57,951 nucleotides of DNA from Pseudomonas sp. GM18 (GTDB taxonomy: Bacteria; Pseudomonadota; Gammaproteobacteria; Pseudomonadales; Pseudomonadaceae), in NCBI RefSeq assembly GCF_000282195.1, contig NZ_AKJT01000045.1, positions 1-57,951 on the forward strand. Direction: 5' to 3'. A program made the position numbers and the translations under genes. Below are positions 8,977 to 18,049 of this stretch, piece after piece. The first letter of the stretch is position 1, and the number at the start of each line of letters is the position of its first letter. The notes under the pieces are model-generated. The model saw only the letters and a program-made list of their open reading frames with translations. It was not told where the DNA came from and did not search any database.

Positions 8977-9197
8977 CGGACGCCTCGCTCCAACTTCCTG
9001 ACACCTGTGTGTCTCACTGTATCTCCCCCACGATTGCGCCCCTTCGCTTACAAACTCCCCCTTGCGCGACACAGTAGCGATACACCACGCCCGCTAAATG
9101 GCCACACCCGAGCAAGGCACCGCCTGCTACGGTCATCGCCGCACTTACGTGGCGTCCTTTATCGAACGGTTGTGTCGTGCAACCCAGGAGATTTGTA
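8977..9197 (+). other. Intergenic region before the EF-hand/HvfA-like gene
   Basis: About 220 bp with no gene, part of a 349-bp gap that begins with the REP pair. I see no convincing sigma-70 promoter. A ribosome site, caggag, lies at 9185-9190, just before ATG 9198. Any promoter for the downstream gene should be here. Confidence 0.5.
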
Positions 9198-9599
9198 ATG
9201 TCTCGTACCACTACTCTCAGCAAAAACACCGTTGGCCTGCTTGGCGCTGTCCTGGCCGGTGGCCTGATGTTGTCCGGTTCCGTATTCGCCGCGCAGCCAC
9301 TGACCCAGGGCTACATGGTCGCCTCGGCCGAAACTTCGGTAAAAACCCCAGAAGGCAAATGTGGCGAAGGCAAGTGCGGCGATGCCTCGATGGCCAGGAC
9401 AGACACCGATGGCGATGGTCAGGTGTCCCGTGCGGAGTTCCTGAAAGTGGCGCCCAAGGCCGACTTCGACAAGATCGACACCAACCATGATGGTCAAATC
9501 TCGGAGCAAGAGGCTTTCGATAACGTGAAAGCCAACTACGAAGCCAATGGCAAACAAATGCCAAAAGGCTTGTTCGAGCACCTGAAAGACAACAGCTAA
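9198..9599 (+). CDS. HvfA-like secreted protein with EGKCG motif and two EF-hands
   Basis: A 133-residue exported protein. The signal peptide runs to about residue 32. The mature N terminus reads QPLTQGYMVAS, as I remember from HvfA/BufA-type precursors. EGKCGEGKCG follows at residues 52-61 (Cys55 and Cys60), then two canonical 12-residue EF-hand loops, D69-E80 (DTDGDGQVSRAE) and D94-E105 (DTNHDGQISEQE). In HvfA proteins the EGKCG cysteines are modified by a DUF692 (MNIO) enzyme with a partner protein to make a copper-binding peptide. Neither partner is next to this gene: ndh is upstream and a chemoreceptor converges downstream. It may be an orphan substrate served in trans, or simply a calcium-binding periplasmic protein. 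The Cys motif is seen; modification is inferred. Confidence 0.78.
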   Translation: MSRTTTLSKNTVGLLGAVLAGGLMLSGSVFAAQPLTQGYMVASAETSVKTPEGKCGEGKCGDASMARTDTDGDGQVSRAEFLKVAPKADFDKIDTNHDGQISEQEAFDNVKANYEANGKQMPKGLFEHLKDNS

Positions 9600-9614
9600 G
9601 CCAATGAAGACCAG

Positions 9615-9649
9615 GCCCTGCTTCTGCATCGAGAAGCGGGGCTTTTTTT
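9615..9649 (+). terminator. Rho-independent terminator after the HvfA-like gene
   Basis: An 11-bp stem (gccctgcttct / agaagcggggc, one wobble) with a gcatcg loop and a run of seven T. It sits between two convergent genes, 15 bp after the stop codon. Confidence 0.9.
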
Positions 9650-9661
9650 CGTCCGGCGGAT

Positions 9662-11347
<1,686 letters not shown>

Positions 11348-11396
11348 TTATCGGCAAGTTGTACGATGACTTGAAGCGATCTACTTTTTCGCAGGC

Positions 11397-11433
11397 AAAA
11401 AAAATCCCCGTATCTTTCGATACGAGGATTTTT
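11397..11433 (-). terminator. Terminator of the tRNA cluster
   Basis: Read on the minus strand: aaatcctcgtatc, loop gaaa, gatacggggattt, then a T run. It lies just after the distal tRNA-Pro and ends the operon. Confidence 0.88.
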
Positions 11434-11437
11434 AATA

Positions 11438-11514
11438 TGGTCGGGGTAAGGGGATTCGAACTCCTGACATCCTGCTCCCAAAGCAGGCGCGCTACCGGAC
11501 TGCGCTATACCCCG
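11438..11514 (-). tRNA. tRNA-Pro (anticodon TGG), copy 2
   Basis: A 77-nt cloverleaf with encoded CCA (11438-11440). The acceptor stem is cggggta / taccccg, the anticodon loop is ctttgggag with TGG, and the T arm contains the standard gttcgaatc. It is identical base for base to the copy at 11691-11767. It is the last gene of the cluster and has its own terminator-like stem in front of it (11517-11547). Confidence 0.97.
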
Positions 11515-11516
11515 GT

Positions 11517-11547
11517 AAAAAAAAGGCACCCTTTAAAGGCGCCTTCT
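11517..11547 (-). terminator. Internal terminator-like stem inside the tRNA cluster
   Basis: Minus strand: aaggcgcc, loop of about six (tttaaag), ggtgcctt, then eight or more T. It looks like a complete intrinsic terminator between tRNA-Lys and the last tRNA-Pro, so the distal copy would be read only by read-through or made from a longer processed transcript. Confidence 0.75.
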
Positions 11548-11609
11548 GCGAACAGAGCTTTTGGCGTCTGATCTTAAGATTCGATTCCAGTGTTAACTGG
11601 TTTCAAAAA

Positions 11610-11685
11610 TGGTGGGTCGTGTGGGATTCGAACCTACGACCAATTGGTTAAAAGCCAACTGCTCTACCAACTGAGCTAACGACCC
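11610..11685 (-). tRNA. tRNA-Lys (anticodon TTT)
   Basis: A 76-nt cloverleaf with encoded CCA (11610-11612). The acceptor stem is gggtcgt / acgaccc, the anticodon loop is cttttaa with TTT, and the T arm is aggttcgaatcct. Third gene of the cluster. Confidence 0.97.
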
Positions 11686-11690
11686 AAAAA

Positions 11691-11767
11691 TGGTCGGGGT
11701 AAGGGGATTCGAACTCCTGACATCCTGCTCCCAAAGCAGGCGCGCTACCGGACTGCGCTATACCCCG
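11691..11767 (-). tRNA. tRNA-Pro (anticodon TGG), copy 1
   Basis: 77 nt with CCA encoded (11691-11693), anticodon TGG, identical to 11438-11514. Only 5 bp separate it from tRNA-Lys and 9 bp from tRNA-Asn, consistent with one precursor. Confidence 0.97.
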
Positions 11768-11776
11768 GTTTGAAAT

Positions 11777-11852
11777 TGGCTCCGTGACCAGGACTCGAAC
11801 CTGGGACCCAATGATTAACAGTCATTTGCTCTACCGACTGAGCTATCACGGA
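11777..11852 (-). tRNA. tRNA-Asn (anticodon GTT)
   Basis: A 76-nt cloverleaf with encoded CCA (11777-11779). The acceptor stem is tccgtga / tcacgga, the anticodon loop is ctgttaa with GTT, and the T arm is aggttcgagtcct. First gene of the cluster, about 100 nt downstream of the promoter. Confidence 0.97.
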
Positions 11853-11956
11853 ACTACACATTTCAATTACAACTGGTATTTCAATTTACAGCTGTGAAGC
11901 TTGCTTCACCTCTTCAACCCGTTCGCATCGCTGCGTTCGTGTGTCTGAGGCGCGCT

Positions 11957-11984
11957 ATTCTACAATCTTAAGCACCTCTGTCAA
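11957..11984 (-). promoter_or_regulatory. Strong sigma-70 promoter of the tRNA cluster
   Basis: On the minus strand TTGACA (11984-11979), a 16-bp spacer and TAGAAT (11962-11957). The following discriminator is gcgcgcc; such GC-rich discriminators are typical of stringently controlled stable-RNA promoters. The rest of the 11985-12118 gap shows nothing else. Confidence 0.85.
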
Positions 11985-12118
11985 CCCCCTAATTTGCTTT
12001 CAAGTTAATGATTTGCAACTTATTTCAGATTCCTGCTTGGGGAGCAGAAACCCTCTCGGGGTGACTTACTGCGGGGCGCACTTTACAAGCATTTTCCTTT
12101 GAGTTCAACAGCCTATCG

Positions 12119-12149
12119 AAAAAAAGGCCTCGCAATGCGAGGCCTCTTT
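12119..12149 (-). terminator. Terminator of clpB
   Basis: Minus strand: gaggcctcgc, loop at, gcgaggcct, then seven T. It lies 20 bp after the clpB stop codon. Confidence 0.9.
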
Positions 12150-12169
12150 CATTTTGTTGCCACTGGGGA

Positions 12170-14734
12170 TCAGACGAAGACGATTTCGTCGTTCTCCACC
12201 ACACCTTTGGCGGTCTCTCCGGGCATGAAACGACCCGATAGAATCAGCTGTGCCAGCGGGTTCTCGATCCAGCGCTGGATCGCCCGTTTGAGCGGCCGTG
12301 CGCCATAGACCGGGTCGTAACCGACAGCGATCAGCTTATCCATCGCTTCCGGACTCAGCTCAAGCTTCAGCTCGCGCTCGGTCAGACGGCTACGCAGGCG
12401 ACCCAACTGGATCTCGGTAATGCCCGCGATCTGATCCCGAGCCAGCGGCTCGAAGATCACCACTTCGTCGACCCGGTTGATGAACTCCGGCCGGAAGTGC
12501 GTGGAAATCGCATCCATCACCGCTGCACGCTGCGCTTCACGATCCCCTATCAGTTCCTGGATCTGCACCGAGCCCAGGTTGGAGGTCATGACGATCACGG
12601 TATTTTTGAAATCCACCGTGCGGCCATGGCTGTCGGTCAAACGACCATCTTCGAGCACTTGCAGCAAGATGTTGAACACGTCCGGGTGGGCCTTCTCGAC
12701 CTCATCCAGGAGGATCACCGAATAAGGCTTGCGACGCACCGCCTCGGTCAGGTAACCGCCCTCCTCATAGCCCACATAGCCTGGTGGCGCGCCGATCAGA
12801 CGAGCCACGGAATGCTTCTCCATGAACTCGGACATGTCGATCCGTACCATCGCCTCTTCAGTGTCAAAGAGGAACTCGGCCAGCGCCTTGCACAACTCGG
12901 TTTTCCCGACACCGGTCGGGCCGAGGAACATGAACGAACCGCTCGGGCGATTCGGATCGGACAACCCGGCACGGGAACGCCGCACTGCGTTGGAGACGGC
13001 GATCACTGCTTCGTCCTGACCAATCACACGCTGGTGCAACAGGCTTTCCATCTTCATCAGTTTTTCGCGCTCGCCCTCGAGCATTTTCGCCACGGGGATG
13101 CCGGTCCACTTCGACACGACTTCAGCGATCTCTTCTTCAGTCACCTTGCTGCGCAACAACTGGTTTTCGCTTTTGCCGTGCTGGTCGACCATTTGCAGGC
13201 TGCGCTCCAGGTCCGGGATCACCCCGTATTGCAGCTCGGCCATGCGGTTCAGGTCGCCTTTACGGCGTGCGGCTTCCAGTTCCTGACGGGACTGTTCGAT
13301 TTTCTGCTGGATCTGCGCCGAACCGTGGACTTCGGCTTTTTCCGAGTTCCAGATTTCTTCGAGGTCCGAATACTCACGCTCGTGACGGGCGATTTCTTCC
13401 TGCAGTTTTTCCAGACGTTTCTTCGCCGCGTCGTCGCTTTCTTTCTTCAGCGCCTGGGATTCCACCTTCAGCTGAATCAGACGACGTTCCAGACGATCCA
13501 GCACTTCCGGCTTGGAATCGATCTCCATGCGGATGCGGCTGGCGGCTTCGTCGATCAGATCGATGGCCTTGTCCGGCAGCTGGCGGTCAGTGATGTAACG
13601 ATGACTGAGCTTGGCCGCGGCGATAATTGCGCCATCGGTGATCGCCACCTTGTGGTGAACCTCGTAACGCTCTTTCAGGCCACGCAGGATGGCGATGGTG
13701 TCTTCTTCGCTCGGCTCGTCCACCAGGACTTTCTGGAAGCGCCGTTCGAGGGCCGCGTCCTTCTCTATATATTGGCGGTATTCGTTAAGCGTGGTCGCGC
13801 CGACGCAATGCAGCTCACCACGAGCCAATGCCGGTTTGAGCATGTTGCCGGCGTCCATCGAGCCTTCGCCCTTGCCCGCGCCGACCATGGTGTGCAATTC
13901 GTCGATGAACAGAATGATCTGCCCTTCCTGCTTCGACAGCTCGTTGAGCAGAGCCTTGAGGCGCTCTTCGAACTCCCCGCGGTATTTGGCACCGGCAATC
14001 AGCGCCCCCATGTCCAGGGACAACAGGCGCTTGCCTCTCAGGCCATCCGGCACTTCACCGTTGATGATGCGCTGGGCCAAGCCTTCGGCGATCGCGGTTT
14101 TACCCACACCTGGCTCACCGATCAACACCGGGTTGTTCTTGGTACGGCGTTGCAGGACCTGAATCGTGCGGCGAATTTCGTCGTCACGGCCGATCACCGG
14201 ATCGAGCTTGCCCTCTTCAGCGCGCTTGGTCAGGTCGATGGTGTATTTATCCAGCGCCTGACGCGATTCTTCGTGGTTGGCGTCATTGACTGCCTCACCG
14301 CCGCGCAGGTTGTTGATTGCATTCTCCAGGGCTTTCTTGCTCACGCCCTGGCCAAGCAGCAATTTGCCGAGTTTGCTGTTCTCGTCCATCGCGGCGAGCA
14401 GCACCAGTTCGCTGGAGATGAATTGGTCGCCCTTCTGCTGGGCCAGGCGATCGGCCTGGTTGAGCAGGCGCGCCAGATCCTGCGACATGTTCACGTCGCC
14501 GGTCGGGTTCTGGATTTTCGGCAGCTGATCGAGCGCTTTGGTCAGCTCTTTACGCAAGCTGTTGACGTCGAAACCCACCTGCATCAGCAGGGGCTTGATC
14601 GAACCACCCTGCTGTTCAAGCATGGCCTGCATCAAGTGCGCCGGTTCAATGGCCGGATGATCGAGGCCGACAGCCAGGGATTGGGCGTCGGACAAGGCTA
14701 ACTGTAACTTGCTGGTTAAACGGTCTATACGCAT
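12170..14734 (-). CDS. clpB: ATP-dependent disaggregase ClpB
   Basis: An 854-residue Hsp100 chaperone of normal length. There is an N-terminal Clp repeat domain (1-150, start [20 protein letters not shown]), AAA+ domain 1 with Walker [10 protein letters not shown] (about 205) and Walker B, a coiled-coil M-domain (about 405-525, very rich in E, K and R), and AAA+ domain 2 with GPTGVGKTE (about 607). The C terminus contains [19 protein letters not shown]. It works with DnaK to pull proteins out of aggregates in the cytoplasm. The ribosome site aaggtg lies before ATG 14734. A heat-shock-type promoter lies upstream, so it can be read independently of pgeF and rluD. Confidence 0.98.
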   Translation of the reverse strand: MRIDRLTSKLQLALSDAQSLAVGLDHPAIEPAHLMQAMLEQQGGSIKPLLMQVGFDVNSLRKELTKALDQLPKIQNPTGDVNMSQDLARLLNQADRLAQQKGDQFISSELVLLAAMDENSKLGKLLLGQGVSKKALENAINNLRGGEAVNDANHEESRQALDKYTIDLTKRAEEGKLDPVIGRDDEIRRTIQVLQRRTKNNPVLIGEPGVGKTAIAEGLAQRIINGEVPDGLRGKRLLSLDMGALIAGAKYRGEFEERLKALLNELSKQEGQIILFIDELHTMVGAGKGEGSMDAGNMLKPALARGELHCVGATTLNEYRQYIEKDAALERRFQKVLVDEPSEEDTIAILRGLKERYEVHHKVAITDGAIIAAAKLSHRYITDRQLPDKAIDLIDEAASRIRMEIDSKPEVLDRLERRLIQLKVESQALKKESDDAAKKRLEKLQEEIARHEREYSDLEEIWNSEKAEVHGSAQIQQKIEQSRQELEAARRKGDLNRMAELQYGVIPDLERSLQMVDQHGKSENQLLRSKVTEEEIAEVVSKWTGIPVAKMLEGEREKLMKMESLLHQRVIGQDEAVIAVSNAVRRSRAGLSDPNRPSGSFMFLGPTGVGKTELCKALAEFLFDTEEAMVRIDMSEFMEKHSVARLIGAPPGYVGYEEGGYLTEAVRRKPYSVILLDEVEKAHPDVFNILLQVLEDGRLTDSHGRTVDFKNTVIVMTSNLGSVQIQELIGDREAQRAAVMDAISTHFRPEFINRVDEVVIFEPLARDQIAGITEIQLGRLRSRLTERELKLELSPEAMDKLIAVGYDPVYGARPLKRAIQRWIENPLAQLILSGRFMPGETAKGVVENDEIVFV

Positions 14735-14806
14735 GGGTTCACCTTCCTTTTGAGCAGGCCGGACCTATAAACATCCCGAATGAAGAAACCTGCCAGATAC
14801 CGCTAT

Positions 14807-14834
14807 AGATGTGGTCGATTCTGGGAGATTCAAG
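14807..14834 (-). promoter_or_regulatory. Sigma-32 (RpoH) heat-shock promoter of clpB
   Basis: On the minus strand CTTGAA (14834-14829), a 14-bp spacer and CCACATCT (14814-14807), close to the RpoH consensus CTTGAA - N11-16 - CCCCATNT. It lies about 75 bp before the clpB start, as expected for a heat-shock disaggregase. Confidence 0.82.
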
Positions 14835-14877
14835 CGTCGTGGAGTTGATGCAGATCAGAGAAGTCTAGCGTTCGAGT

Positions 14878-15600
14878 CTAGTGTTCGAGCCAAACCAGGG
14901 AGGCAAACCGGCCGGTGCGAGGGCTGCGGCGGTAAGAAAAGAAACGTGGATCGGTCACTGTGCAGAAACCACCGCCATAAACAGCCGTGACACCGCGAGC
15001 GGCCAGACGCAAACGCGCCAGTTCATAGATGTCGGCCATGAATTTGCCGGCGTTGTGGCTCGGTACAAAGGCGTTAGCGGTTTCAGGCAGTTGCTGGACG
15101 AAGGCTTCGCGCACTTCGGGGCCGACTTCGAAGGCTTGCGGACCAATGGCCGGGCCCAGCCAGACCAGCACGTCTTCAGGCGACACGGCCAGACTGTCGA
15201 GGGTCGCTTCCAGCACACCCGCCGCCAACCCGCGCCAACCGGCATGGGCGGCAGCAACGCGGGTGCCGGCACGGTCGCAGAACAGCGCCGGCAGGCAATC
15301 GGCGGTCATCACCGTGCAGGCGATACCGGGCGTTGCCGTCCAGCTGGCATCAGCGGTGGCAACCCGGCGTGGGTCGGCATCAGCCACGGCAATGCCGTGA
15401 ACCTGTTGCAACCAGGCCGGTTGAATCGAGAAGTGATCGGTGAGGCGACGGCGGTTTTCGGCGACGGTTTCAGGGCTGTCGTCGACATGATCGCCCAGGT
15501 TGAGGCTGTCGAACGGCGCCAGACTGACGCCGCCCGCACGGGTGGTAACGCAGGCTTTGACGCTGGCCGGCGCGGGCCAGTCAGGCGTCAGCCAGGTCAT
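14878..15600 (-). CDS. pgeF: Peptidoglycan editing factor PgeF (YfiH, laccase-like fold)
   Basis: A 240-residue protein of the YfiH/DUF152 family. The metal-site residues are in place: His in QQVHG (about 75), Cys in MTADCLPALF (about 110) and His in AAHAGWRGLA (about 127). PgeF removes wrongly incorporated amino acids (such as L-Ser in place of L-Ala) from peptidoglycan precursors; older annotations call it a polyphenol oxidase. Its ATG overlaps the rluD stop codon by four bases, so it is translated from the rluD transcript. This rluD-pgeF pairing is common in gammaproteobacteria. Confidence 0.93.
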   Translation of the reverse strand: MTWLTPDWPAPASVKACVTTRAGGVSLAPFDSLNLGDHVDDSPETVAENRRRLTDHFSIQPAWLQQVHGIAVADADPRRVATADASWTATPGIACTVMTADCLPALFCDRAGTRVAAAHAGWRGLAAGVLEATLDSLAVSPEDVLVWLGPAIGPQAFEVGPEVREAFVQQLPETANAFVPSHNAGKFMADIYELARLRLAARGVTAVYGGGFCTVTDPRFFSYRRSPRTGRFASLVWLEH

Positions 15601-16559
15601 CCGATGAACGCCTCACGGTCTTGCTTGAGCAGCGACAGCAACCAGACGAAGTCATCCGGCAGTGGCGATTCCCAGCTCATGCGTTTACCGGTGGTCGGAT
15701 GATCCAGCTCCAGGAACCGCGCATGCAGCGCCTGACGCGGGAAATTCTTCAGGGATTCGACCATGGTCACGCTGGCGGCCGGTGGGATACGGAAACGACC
15801 ACCGTAGGCAGGATCTCCGACCAACGGGTAGTTGATGTGCGCCATGTGCACGCGAATCTGGTGCGTACGACCGGTTTCCAACTTCACCCGCACGTGAGTG
15901 TGGGAGCGGAAACGCTCGAGCACGCGGTAGTGGCTGACGGCTTGCTTGCCACCTTCCATCACCGCCATGCGCTGGCGCTGCTGGCCGTGACGACCGATCG
16001 GGGCGTTGATCTTGCCGCCGGCCGTCACCACGCCGATCACGATGCACTCGTAGATCCGGCTGACGCTGCGGCTCTGCAATTGCGTGACCAGCTGTGTCTG
16101 CGCCTGAATGGTCTTCGCCACCACCATCAGACCGGTGGTGTCCTTGTCCAGGCGATGCACGATACCGGCGCGGGGCACATTGATGATGTCCGGCACGTGG
16201 TGCAGCAAGGCGTTGAGCAAGGTACCGTCGGCGTGACCGGCGGCCGGATGCACCACCAGGCCCGCAGGCTTGTTGATCACCAGGATGTCGTCGTCTTCAT
16301 AGACGATGTCCAGCTCGATGTCTTGAGCGATCCATTCGCCCTGAGCTTCCTGCTCGGCAGTCAGTTCAAGAATGGCACCACCGTGAACGATGTCTCGCGG
16401 GCGGATAACCGCCCCATCCACAGTCAGGCGGCCGTCTTTGATCCAGGCGGAAAGGCGCGAGCGCGAGTGCTCAGCGAATAATTGTGCGGCGACTTGATCG
16501 AGGCGTTGGCCGCCCAATTCGGACGGCACCTCTGCGCGAAGTTCAATTTTATCGGACAT
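15597..16559 (-). CDS. rluD: 23S rRNA pseudouridine synthase RluD
   Basis: A 320-residue enzyme. There is an N-terminal S4 RNA-binding domain (about 15-75, [20 protein letters not shown]) and an RluA-type catalytic domain with [15 protein letters not shown], whose Asp is the nucleophile, plus the [10 protein letters not shown] motif. RluD makes pseudouridines 1911, 1915 and 1917 in helix 69 of 23S rRNA. ATG 16559 ([18 protein letters not shown]) is chosen from the usual pseudomonad N terminus; a GTG seven codons upstream is in frame. It is divergent from bamD across 151 bp. Confidence 0.95.
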   Translation of the reverse strand: MSDKIELRAEVPSELGGQRLDQVAAQLFAEHSRSRLSAWIKDGRLTVDGAVIRPRDIVHGGAILELTAEQEAQGEWIAQDIELDIVYEDDDILVINKPAGLVVHPAAGHADGTLLNALLHHVPDIINVPRAGIVHRLDKDTTGLMVVAKTIQAQTQLVTQLQSRSVSRIYECIVIGVVTAGGKINAPIGRHGQQRQRMAVMEGGKQAVSHYRVLERFRSHTHVRVKLETGRTHQIRVHMAHINYPLVGDPAYGGRFRIPPAASVTMVESLKNFPRQALHARFLELDHPTTGKRMSWESPLPDDFVWLLSLLKQDREAFIG

Positions 16560-16585
16560 GCTCAGACTAGGCGTCGGCACAGCCT

Positions 16586-16615
16586 TTGGTTTCGGCTGCG
16601 CGCTTGTGGTTAAAT
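16586..16615 (+). promoter_or_regulatory. Candidate sigma-70 promoter for bamD
   Basis: TTGGTT (16586-16591), an 18-bp spacer and TTAAAT (16610-16615), followed by a small stem (gccccg ... cggggc) in the leader. The match is only moderate, but it is the best one on the plus strand in the divergent rluD-bamD gap. Confidence 0.4.
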
Positions 16616-16710
16616 ACGGCGTCTTTTGCCCCGAGGCTTTTCAACGGGGCACTCATCATAACAGGACGGCCCCGCCCAAGACAGCGGCCGTCATAGGGAC
16701 GCAAGCCGCC

Positions 16711-17727
16711 ATGCAAGTGAAACACCTGCTGCTGATCGCCATCCTCGCATTGACCGCTGCTTGCTCATCGAAGGAAGTCGTAGACGAAAACCTGAGCGAA
16801 GTCGAGCTGTACCAGCAGGCTCAGCACGATCTGGACAACAATAGCTACTCCAGCGCCACAGCCAAGCTGAAGGCCCTGGAGTCGCGTTATCCGTTCGGTC
16901 GCTATGCCGATCAAGCCCAACTCGAGCTCATCTACGCCAACTACAAGAACTCCGAGCCTGAGGCTGCGAAGTCCGCCGCCGAGCGATTCATTCGTCTGCA
17001 CCCGCAGCACCCGAACGTCGATTACGCCTACTACCTCAAGGGCCTGACCTCTTTTGACCAGGACGTCGGCCTGCTGGCGCGCTTCCTGCCACTGGACATG
17101 ACCAAGCGTGACCCGGGCGCCGCCCGCGACTCCTACAACGAGTTCGCCCAGCTGACCAGCCGCTACCCGAACAGCCGCTACGCGCCGGACGCCAAGCAGC
17201 GCATGATTTACCTGCGCAACCTGCTGGCGGCCTACGAAATCCACGTCGCCGACTACTACCTGACCCATCAGGCCTACGTTGCCGCCGCCAACCGTGGCCG
17301 TTATGTAGTGGAAAACTTCCAGGAAACCCCATCGGTCGGTGACGGCCTGGCGGTGATGACCGAAGCCTACCAGCGTCTGCACCTGGACGAACTGGCCGCG
17401 ACCAGCCTCGAAACCCTGAAACTCAACTACCCGAACCACCCGAGCCTGGTGGACGGTCAGTTCGTGCCGAGGGTAGCCGAAGCCGACAACCGTTCGTGGC
17501 TGAGCAAGGCCACCCTGGGCCTGATCGAATCCCGTCCGCCGCTGCCGCCGGGCGAAACCCGCGCCAACCAGGACGTGCAGAAGCAATTCCAGGATGCCAA
17601 GGACGCGATTCCGAACGAGCTCAAGCCTAAAGATGAAAACGGCGATGTGATCGAAGAACCGGAACCCGAGTCCAGCAACACCGACCGTTCCTGGTTCAGT
17701 CACATGACCTTCGGCCTGTTCGACTGA
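16711..17727 (+). CDS. bamD: Outer membrane protein assembly factor BamD (ComL)
   Basis: A 338-residue lipoprotein. The signal peptide ends in the lipobox LTAACSS (Cys19). Five TPR-like helical repeats follow (about 30-250), including the first repeat [20 protein letters not shown] and [14 protein letters not shown]. The C-terminal extension, rich in charged residues, is longer than in E. coli, as is usual in Pseudomonas. BamD is the essential partner of BamA in inserting beta-barrel proteins into the outer membrane. ATG 16711 leads directly into the signal peptide, although the frame is open upstream. Monocistronic, with its own terminator. Confidence 0.96.
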   Translation: MQVKHLLLIAILALTAACSSKEVVDENLSEVELYQQAQHDLDNNSYSSATAKLKALESRYPFGRYADQAQLELIYANYKNSEPEAAKSAAERFIRLHPQHPNVDYAYYLKGLTSFDQDVGLLARFLPLDMTKRDPGAARDSYNEFAQLTSRYPNSRYAPDAKQRMIYLRNLLAAYEIHVADYYLTHQAYVAAANRGRYVVENFQETPSVGDGLAVMTEAYQRLHLDELAATSLETLKLNYPNHPSLVDGQFVPRVAEADNRSWLSKATLGLIESRPPLPPGETRANQDVQKQFQDAKDAIPNELKPKDENGDVIEEPEPESSNTDRSWFSHMTFGLFD

Positions 17728-17744
17728 TCGCGCTGAGGGTGAGA

Positions 17745-17773
17745 AAAGGGAGATCTTCGGATCTCCCTTTTTT
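17745..17773 (+). terminator. Terminator of bamD
   Basis: Stem agggagatc, loop ttcg, gatctccct, then six T; 18 bp after the stop codon. Confidence 0.93.
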
Positions 17774-18049
17774 GTGGGCGTTAGTTTTCCAATCGATTAG
17801 TCCTCCTTTCCTTGCCAACCCATGACAGCGTTTTCCCTGCATAACCTGGGAAAATTCCCTTTATCGAAATGAATCTACCAGCCTTATTCCCGCCTCGTGG
17901 AAAACGCCCTCCTCCAGTATATGAAACGCCTTACACCACTCTCGGACTCATACCTAACGGGTGTGCTGTAACGTTATATGAAGCAACACAACCGATCGTT
18001 TGAAGCTCTTTGAGTTCTTTGAACAACGCACATTCAAAAGGATATGAAT
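17774..18049 (+). other. AT-richer leader region of the bacteriocin operon
   Basis: About 275 bp without a gene and visibly poorer in GC than the flanking core genes, matching the bacteriocin that follows. I found no clear LexA operator or PrtN P-box, the two signals known to control S-type pyocins. A ribosome site, aaagga, is at 18037-18042. Confidence 0.5.

Noticed and set aside
11438..11852. tRNA cluster as an integration (att) site of a mobile island
   Set aside because: No integrase, partial tRNA 3' copy or foreign cargo is present beside it; the duplicate tRNA-Pro is full length.
12497..14701. 734-codon open frame opposite clpB
   Set aside because: Shadow of clpB with abnormal composition (rich in His, Gln and Leu) and no motif.
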